36,102 nt of DNA from Provencibacterium sp. (GTDB taxonomy: Bacteria > Bacillota > Clostridia > Oscillospirales > Ruminococcaceae), in contig JAAWAN010000019.1 in the NCBI GenBank assembly GCA_022792175.1, positions 1 through 36,102 of the forward strand, read 5' to 3'. Shown here piece by piece: positions 30,917 through 36,102 of the stretch. The notes under the pieces were generated by a model that was not told the DNA's origin, made no database searches, and saw nothing but the letters and a program-made list of their open reading frames with translations. The first letter of the stretch is position 1. Each line of letters begins with the position of its first letter. A program made the translations under genes and the position numbers.

Positions 30917-32596
30917 ATGAAATCTGAAAAAGCTTTGGCCCCCCTGCTGGCGCTTCTGGCGGCCGCTTCCCTTACCGCCTGCAGCTCCGGCGGCAGCGCT
31001 TCGTCCGCCGCTCCCAGCTCTTCTGCGGCGGCTCCCGCTTCTTCTGCGGCAGCCGGCGAGTCTGCTCCCTCCGAAGCGCCTGCTGAGGCGCAGGGGGTCG
31101 TTTATCCGATTCCGGAGGGCGGCAAGCTGACAATTGCTATGACCGAGGAGGCGCAGGTGACGGCCAACGCCGCTACCCTTGGAGACACTCCCTTTGCCGA
31201 GGAGCTGATGAAGCAGACCGGTCTCACGCTGGAATACAAGCATCCCGCCGGGAAGGACGGCATGAACCTGCTGTTCGCTTCGGGCGATTATCCGGACATT
31301 ATCGCCTGCTATCCCTTCTTTACCGACTATGCAGGCGGCCCTGTCAAGGCGATTAAGGATAACGTCATTGTCCCGGTCAACGACCTGATGCAGTTTATGC
31401 CCGACCTGCAGGCGGTGTTTGACGGGAACGAGCTCTACCGCAAGTCCTGTGTCACCCCCACCGGTGAAATTATCGGTGCGCCGATGATCCGCAACGGCGA
31501 TGAGCTCTTAACCAGCGCCGGCCTCATCATCCGTCAGGACTGGCTGGATGACCTTGGCCTCGAGACCCCGGAGACGCCCGAAGAGGTTACTGCTGTTCTG
31601 CGCGAGTTCCGGGAGAAGAAGGGCGCTACCGTTCCCTTCTCCTTTACCCTCACCCAGCTGCGTTCCTTCGGCCTGGGCACCACCGGCGGCAGCTGCCTTA
31701 CCTCCCCCTTCGGCCTGCCCACTGTCGGCTTCTACCAGCACGACGGCAAGGTGTATAACGGCTTCTACCAGGCGGAGTACAAGGGCGTTCTCGAGTGGCT
31801 GCACAGCCTCTATGAGGAGGGACTGCTCGACCCGAACTTTGCGACGATTGAGGACAGCGTTCAGTCGAGCAACATCATGAACGGCCAGTCGGGCATTACA
31901 ATTGGGCGCCTCAACGGCGGCGTAGGCGGCTATCTGCAGACGATGGCGGAGAAGGACCCGACCTTTAACGTTATCGGCTTCGGCCCGCTGGTTGCCCAAA
32001 AGGGCGATGTGCCGATGACCACCCACTACAGCAACCCCGTCAACGGTTATTTCAACGTTATCACCTCCTCCTGCAAGGATCAGGAGCTTGCGGCCAAATT
32101 CCTTAACTACCCCTATACCGAGGCGGGCCATCTGCTCTATAACTTCGGCGTTGAGGGCGTCAGCTATACGATGGAAAACGGTACGCCCACCTATACCGAG
32201 CTCATCACCAAAAATCCGGACGGACTGAATATGCAGTATGCCCTGGCGCAGTATACCCGCTCCTGGTCGGGGGACGGCATGCTGCAGGACCCGCTTTACA
32301 TCATCCAGTATTCCCCCTTCCCGCAGCAGAAGGAGACGCTCAAGCGCTGGACCAACAGCACCGCCAAGGAATACAAGATGCCGCTCGTTTCGGTTGCGGA
32401 TGAGTTCGCCAACGAATATTCTGCGCTCATTTCGGATATCAACACCTATACCGACGAGATGACCATCCGCTTTATTACCGGCCAGGAATCGCTGGATAAC
32501 TTTGACAGCGCCTATATGGCAACGCTTCAGAGCATGAACATCGAGCGCGCTATCGAGCTGCAGCAGATGGCTCTGGACGAGTTCAACGCCCGGTAA
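30917..32596 (+). CDS. Sugar ABC transporter, substrate-binding lipoprotein (LplA/LipO-like)
   Basis: 559 residues. A lipoprotein signal (ALAPLLALLAAASLTAC, lipobox Cys at 22) is followed by a Ser/Ala/Pro-rich tether (about 23-65). The mature part has the pattern of large extracellular solute-binding proteins that serve LplB/LplC permeases: MTEEAQVTANA, ASGDYPDIIAC (about 117), WLDDLGLETPETPEEVTAVLREF (split by naming only) and an aromatic-rich C-terminal lobe. It binds an oligosaccharide or glycoside outside the membrane; the ligand is not predictable. GGAGG lies nine bases before the ATG. First gene of a three-gene operon divergent from its likely regulator. Confidence 0.9.
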   Translation: MKSEKALAPLLALLAAASLTACSSGGSASSAAPSSSAAAPASSAAAGESAPSEAPAEAQGVVYPIPEGGKLTIAMTEEAQVTANAATLGDTPFAEELMKQTGLTLEYKHPAGKDGMNLLFASGDYPDIIACYPFFTDYAGGPVKAIKDNVIVPVNDLMQFMPDLQAVFDGNELYRKSCVTPTGEIIGAPMIRNGDELLTSAGLIIRQDWLDDLGLETPETPEEVTAVLREFREKKGATVPFSFTLTQLRSFGLGTTGGSCLTSPFGLPTVGFYQHDGKVYNGFYQAEYKGVLEWLHSLYEEGLLDPNFATIEDSVQSSNIMNGQSGITIGRLNGGVGGYLQTMAEKDPTFNVIGFGPLVAQKGDVPMTTHYSNPVNGYFNVITSSCKDQELAAKFLNYPYTEAGHLLYNFGVEGVSYTMENGTPTYTELITKNPDGLNMQYALAQYTRSWSGDGMLQDPLYIIQYSPFPQQKETLKRWTNSTAKEYKMPLVSVADEFANEYSALISDINTYTDEMTIRFITGQESLDNFDSAYMATLQSMNIERAIELQQMALDEFNAR

Positions 32597-32626
32597 GCAT
32601 CCCTTTTAAAGAAGGAGGCAGCAGCT

Positions 32627-33580
32627 ATGTCTGTTAAAACAAAGCGCCCGAAGGGCGGGGATGGGAGGAAAGCGGTCATCCTCCGGGACCTCAAAATGAA
32701 CCGCGATGCCTATCTGCTGATTATTCCGGTAGTGCTCTTCTACCTGCTCTTTGCTTATAAGCCAATGTATGGCATGCTGATTGCCTTTAAAAACTACAGC
32801 CCGGCCCGGGGGATTTTGGGCAGCGAGTGGGCGGCAAGCTTTGGGATGGAGCATTTCATCAGCTTTTTTGGCTCCTACTACTTTTTGCGCATCCTGCGCA
32901 ACACGGTCATCATCAGCCTGACGAGCATCCTCTTTGGCTTCCCGGCCCCTATCCTGCTGGCGCTGCTGCTCAATGAAATTAAGAGCGAGCGCTTCAAGCG
33001 CCTGACGCAGACGATTTCCTATATGCCCCATTTTATCTCGCTGGTGGTCGTCTGCTCGATGATCAACATGTTTACCTCGAACACCGGCTTTCTCACCGCC
33101 CTGATGCCGCTTTTCGGGCAGGAGCGCGTTTCGCTGCTCTCCCAGCAGCAGTATTTTGTCCCTATCTATGTGCTTTCCGGCATCTGGCAGGAAATCGGCT
33201 GGGGCGCTATCATCTATCTGGCGGCGCTGACCGGTATCGACCAGGAGCTGTATGAGGCGGCCCGCATCGACGGCGCGGGCCGCTGGAAGCAGACGCTGTA
33301 CGTCACCCTGCCGGGGATTTCCAGCACGATTATCATCATGCTGCTGCTCCGGCTGGGCAGTGTGATGAACGTCGGGTTTGAGAAGATTATCCTGCTGTAC
33401 AACCCTTCGATTTATGAAACGGCAGACGTCATCTCCAGCTTTGTTTACCGCAAGGGCCTCAATGAGTTCCAGTGGAGCTACAGCGCGGCGGTGGGACTGT
33501 TTAACTCGGTGGTCAATTTCGTGCTCATTATCCTGTTCAACCGCCTGAGCCGCAAGGCCAGCGAAGTGAGCCTGTGGTAG
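32627..33580 (+). CDS. Sugar ABC transporter permease, LplB-like
   Basis: 317 residues with six membrane segments. The start (NRDAYLLIIPVVLFYLLFAYKPMYGM) and KNYSPARGILGSEW are typical of LplB-type permeases. The EAA loop, which docks the ATPase, reads YEAARIDGAGRWKQTLYVTLPG (about 208-229; EAARIDGAGRW is the core). ATG preceded by GAAGGAGG. It partners the next gene as a heterodimeric channel. No ATPase gene is present, so a shared MsmX/MsmK-type ATPase encoded elsewhere is expected, as known for this subfamily in Firmicutes. Confidence 0.93.
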   Translation: MSVKTKRPKGGDGRKAVILRDLKMNRDAYLLIIPVVLFYLLFAYKPMYGMLIAFKNYSPARGILGSEWAASFGMEHFISFFGSYYFLRILRNTVIISLTSILFGFPAPILLALLLNEIKSERFKRLTQTISYMPHFISLVVVCSMINMFTSNTGFLTALMPLFGQERVSLLSQQQYFVPIYVLSGIWQEIGWGAIIYLAALTGIDQELYEAARIDGAGRWKQTLYVTLPGISSTIIIMLLLRLGSVMNVGFEKIILLYNPSIYETADVISSFVYRKGLNEFQWSYSAAVGLFNSVVNFVLIILFNRLSRKASEVSLW

Positions 33581-33596
33581 AAAGGAGAGGAACAAG

Positions 33597-34481
33597 GTGG
33601 AGGATAAATCAACCGGCTACCGGATATTCAGCATCTGCAATATTCTGATTATGCTGCTGCTGATTTTTGTAACAGCCTACCCGATTTACTATGTGCTGAT
33701 TGCATCGATCAGCAACCCCGTGGAGCTTTCGCTGAATACCCAGGCTCTCCTAAAGCCGCTGGCCCCCTATACCCTTTCAGCCTATGAAACGGTGCTTGAT
33801 AATCCGATGATTGGCAGGGGATATCTGAATACGCTGTTTATTCTGGTGGTGGGGCTCTGCTTTAACCTTACGCTGACGGTGATGGGCGCCTACTTCCTTT
33901 CGCTGAAAAACATCTATTTCAAAACGCCGATCACCTTTCTTATTATCTTTACGATGTATTTTAACGGAGGGCTGGTGCCGACCTACCTGAACATCCGCGA
34001 TCTTGGGCTGTTTGACTCGCTCTGGTCACTGGTGATTCCAACGGCGCTGAGTACCACCAACCTCATCATCATGAAGACCGCCTTTCAGTCGATACCGGAT
34101 AGCCTCGTAGAGTCCGGCAGGCTGGATGGGGCCAGCCACTTCACTATTCTGTTTAAAATCATGCTCCCGCTGGCCGTTCCCACGCTGATGGTCATGGTGC
34201 TCTACTATGGCGTTGGGCACTGGAATGCCTGGTTTAATGCCTCAATTTATTTGCAGACGCGGGACAAGTTCCCGCTGCAGCTGGTGCTGCGCAACATTCT
34301 GCTTGCCACCCAGGCCAGCGGGGATATGATGGGCGGTATTGACACCGACGAGATGGCGCAGATGGCTGAGCTTATCAAATATGCGCTGATCGTGGTTGCC
34401 ACCTTCCCGATTCTGTGCGTCTATCCCTTTTTGCAGAAATATTTTGTCAAAGGGGTCATGGTCGGGGCGATTAAGGGATAA
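33597..34481 (+). CDS. Sugar ABC transporter permease, LplC-like
   Basis: 294 residues from GTG at 33597 (AAGGAGAGG upstream). Six membrane segments. Typical LplC features are FVTAYPIYYVLIASISNP near the N-terminus, MYFNGGLVPTYLNIRDLGL (about 119-137), and the EAA loop SIPDSLVESGRLDGASHF (about 165-182; Glu-Ser replaces the usual Glu-Ala). VGHWNAWFNASIYL follows. The C-terminus ends KYFVKGVMVGAIKG, the usual end of this subfamily. It forms the channel with the preceding permease. A 15-bp terminator follows. Confidence 0.93.
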   Translation: MEDKSTGYRIFSICNILIMLLLIFVTAYPIYYVLIASISNPVELSLNTQALLKPLAPYTLSAYETVLDNPMIGRGYLNTLFILVVGLCFNLTLTVMGAYFLSLKNIYFKTPITFLIIFTMYFNGGLVPTYLNIRDLGLFDSLWSLVIPTALSTTNLIIMKTAFQSIPDSLVESGRLDGASHFTILFKIMLPLAVPTLMVMVLYYGVGHWNAWFNASIYLQTRDKFPLQLVLRNILLATQASGDMMGGIDTDEMAQMAELIKYALIVVATFPILCVYPFLQKYFVKGVMVGAIKG

Positions 34482-34515
34482 TCCCGGCCGCACCGCCTGT
34501 TTTCAGAGAAACCGC

Positions 34516-34551
34516 AGCCGCCTGCGGGCCGAAAGAGGCCCGCAGGCGGCT
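34516..34551. terminator. Terminator between sugar importer and XRE regulator
   Basis: Perfect 15-bp stem AGCCGCCTGCGGGCC / GGCCCGCAGGCGGCT with a 6-base loop, between convergent genes. No long T-run on either side. Confidence 0.8.
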
Positions 34552-34582
34552 GGCATTTAAAGAGAAACAGGAAGAGAAGCGG

Positions 34583-35515
34583 CTATTTATCCTTCCTCTC
34601 CCGGGAGAAGAGCTGGTTTATAATGCCGCACAGCAGCCCACCGAGGCCGAAAATCAAAGCGGCTCCGAAGCCTAGGCCGTGATAACGGCCGGCATCCCAG
34701 CTGTGCATTTTCCAGAAGTACCAGTATGTGAGAAAAACACCGGTGGCGGCCAGCATAATGGCCCCATAGATATGGCTGAGGCGCCGGGATTGCGGGCTTT
34801 TTTCATTTTCCCGCTCCCGGTTATATTCTGTAATATGGTATTTGTCGTTTTGCATGCCTCCATAAACCAGCAGCCCAACGCCTGCCGCAATGAGCAGCAA
34901 CCCGAAGCCTCCTACGAGGTCCTCACTTTTCTGCGGCGAAAGCCCGCCCAGCGAGACGCCGCCCATCAGCGCCATCAGAATAATACCGCCGATGCAGACG
35001 GCTATCCCTCCTGCGATGAAGACAGGGAAGCGCTGCCGCCAGGCTGCCAAGACCTTTTCATCATAAAACGGCTCGATATGGGGGTTGTGTTCACAGAAAT
35101 CATGGTGCTGGATCCCACCGACAATGAAGAACACCACCGCGACCAGAACGAACGTCAGAAACAGAACGCCGCTCCAACGCTCATCCCCGGAGAACGGCTC
35201 CATCAGCGCGGCGGCCGAAAAGCCGCAGATACACAGCGAAACCCCGGTAGTTATCATTCGGGTAAAGTGGTTCATGTGCCTGTCATAGCCGGCGGAATCG
35301 GCCTGGCGCGCAGCCTTTACATCTCCGCGCAGCAGGGTATCGAGGCTGCAGCGGAACAGGTCGCAGAGTGCCAGCAGCTTCTCCATTTCCGGAAAGCTTC
35401 CATCGCTCTCCCATTTGGAGACCGACTGGCGGGAGACCTCCAGCCGCTCGGCGAGCTGCTCCTGGGTCAGCCCCTGTTCTGTGCGCAGGTACTGTAGATT
35501 TTCTCCAAAGCTCAT
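34583..35515 (-). CDS. XRE-family HTH regulator with membrane domain
   Basis: 310 residues. The N-terminal HTH_3 domain (about 5-60) reads LRTEQGLTQEQLAERLEVSR, then QSVSKWESDGSFPEMEKL, a very typical XRE pattern. The rest has about six hydrophobic segments in pairs (for example TRMITTGVSLCICGFSAAAL, VLFLTFVLVAVVFFIVGG, VFIAGGIAVCIGGIILMAL and GFGLLLIAAGVGLLVYGG). HTH proteins fused to membrane segments are widespread in Firmicutes, and their signals are mostly unknown. AAAGGAGGAAC precedes the ATG at 35515. No target operon is adjacent, as its neighbours are the convergent importer and the divergent tRNA operon. Confidence 0.88.
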   Translation of the reverse strand: MSFGENLQYLRTEQGLTQEQLAERLEVSRQSVSKWESDGSFPEMEKLLALCDLFRCSLDTLLRGDVKAARQADSAGYDRHMNHFTRMITTGVSLCICGFSAAALMEPFSGDERWSGVLFLTFVLVAVVFFIVGGIQHHDFCEHNPHIEPFYDEKVLAAWRQRFPVFIAGGIAVCIGGIILMALMGGVSLGGLSPQKSEDLVGGFGLLLIAAGVGLLVYGGMQNDKYHITEYNRERENEKSPQSRRLSHIYGAIMLAATGVFLTYWYFWKMHSWDAGRYHGLGFGAALIFGLGGLLCGIINQLFSRERKDK

Positions 35516-35683
35516 AGGGTTTGTTCCTCCTTTAAACTGAAAATGCTCCTTTATTTTACTGTTTCCCGCCCGCTGTTTCTACTATTTTTGTGTTGCGTTT
35601 GCTGTTTTCGGTGTAAACTTGAGGTTGCGGACGGGAAAAAAGGACAATTTTATAAAAAGGCCGCAAAAAATTGCTGTGAACAC

Positions 35684-35712
35684 TTGACTTTCCTGCGGCA
35701 ATCCTGTATAAT
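35684..35712 (+). promoter_or_regulatory. Promoter of the tRNA operon
   Basis: TTGACT (35684-35689), 17 bp, TATAAT (35707-35712), about 75 bp upstream of tRNA-Asp. Near-consensus, as expected for a stable RNA operon. The rest of 35516-35683 shows no gene. Confidence 0.9.
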
Positions 35713-35756
35713 AAGTTTCGTTGCTGAAAGTGAATCGATTTTCGAGGCCTTCAGCT

Positions 35757-35780
35757 GGTAAACCCGGTCAAGGGTTTACC
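35757..35780 (+). other. Hairpin in the tRNA precursor leader
   Basis: Perfect 9-bp stem GGTAAACCC / GGGTTTACC with a 6-base loop, ending 7 bases before tRNA-Asp. Possibly a processing determinant; no T-run, so not a terminator. Confidence 0.6.
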
Positions 35781-35787
35781 AAGAGTT

Positions 35788-35864
35788 GGCCCGGTAGTTC
35801 AGTTGGTTAGAACGCTAGCCTGTCACGCTAGAGGTCGTGGGTTCGAGCCCCATCCGGGTCGCCA
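35788..35864 (+). tRNA. tRNA-Asp (GTC)
   Basis: Full cloverleaf: acceptor GGCCCGG / CCGGGTC (one G-U), D-arm with AGTTGGTTAGA, anticodon stem CTAGC / GCTAG around CTGTCAC (anticodon GTC), T-arm with GTTCGAGCC, encoded CCA at 35862-35864. First gene of the tRNA operon. Confidence 0.97.
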
Positions 35865-35869
35865 TGTTT

Positions 35870-35945
<76 letters not shown>

Positions 35946-36016
35946 GATAGGCCGGGCAGTAGCTGTTACTGATGTAAAAGGCGCGCACTCCTCCCGGCGG
36001 TATGCGCGCAGTATAT

Positions 36017-36092
36017 GCGGATTTAGCTCATCTGGTAGAGCGCCACCTTGCCAAGGTGGAGGTAGCGAGTTCGAGCCTCGTAATCCGCTCCA
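36017..36092 (+). tRNA. tRNA-Gly (GCC)
   Basis: Acceptor GCGGATT / AATCCGC, anticodon stem CCACC / GGTGG around TTGCCAA (anticodon GCC), T-loop AGTTCGAGCCT, encoded CCA. Separated from tRNA-Phe by 71 bases without a clear terminator. The operon may continue beyond the window. Confidence 0.97.
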
Positions 36093-36102
36093 AATGCAGA
36101 AG

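Overview
The window comes from a GC-rich, endospore-forming Gram-positive, most likely a gut-type member of the Clostridia (Oscillospirales-like). The evidence is a cotJ spore-coat operon, CIRCE-controlled groESL, the two-subunit iron-sulfur L-serine dehydratase, small Clostridia families (DUF6514-, DUF6062-, DUF4358- and CD1871A-like), strong AGGAGG-type ribosome sites with frequent TTG and GTG starts, and sigma-A promoters. The assignment is inferred from gene content only.

Region 1 (1 to about 5600) is the late end of a prophage: variable tail-fibre cassettes, a small tail gene, XkdX, a tyrosine recombinase, a one-TM phage protein, a holin, and two lysins (M23 peptidase and Amidase_3). Perfect 131-bp inverted repeats (1-131 and 1082-1212) bracket two convergent tail-fibre cassettes, and the recombinase lies about 750 bp downstream. 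This looks like an invertible receptor-binding module. The prophage side ends against a cotJC gene that keeps only about its first 65 codons, so the element may interrupt a sporulation gene.

Region 2 (5600-12200) holds cotJA-cotJB-cotJC', a pentapeptide-repeat protein, a ROK glucokinase, an OGG1-type DNA glycosylase, a sugar isomerase-like TIM barrel, and a three-gene redox operon (CD1871A-like CXXC protein, membrane 4Fe-4S protein, TlpA-like lipoprotein). Region 3 (12300-18150) holds a DUF6062 protein, a DUF4358 lipoprotein-MBOAT-DHHW set that probably O-acylates a surface polymer, and mannose-6-phosphate isomerase. Region 4 (18350-23400) holds groES-groEL under CIRCE, then a CNNM/CBS membrane protein overlapping sdaAB-sdaAA.

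Region 5 (23600-27200) is a three-gene ABC-2 exporter behind a consensus promoter, a well-initiated 49-codon leader ORF and an intrinsic terminator. Diverging from it is a broken ferrous-iron (feoA) locus that still has a promoter and two palindromic operators. Region 6 (27200-34500) holds an Mrp/ApbC ATPase, a membrane-bound AraC-type regulator divergent from a LplABC-type sugar importer (binding protein and two permeases, no ATPase), with phased GGACAAAA repeats between them. Region 7 holds an XRE membrane regulator and a tRNA operon (Asp, Phe, Gly) at the right edge. A dispersed double-hairpin repeat and a palindromic terminator repeat recur between genes.
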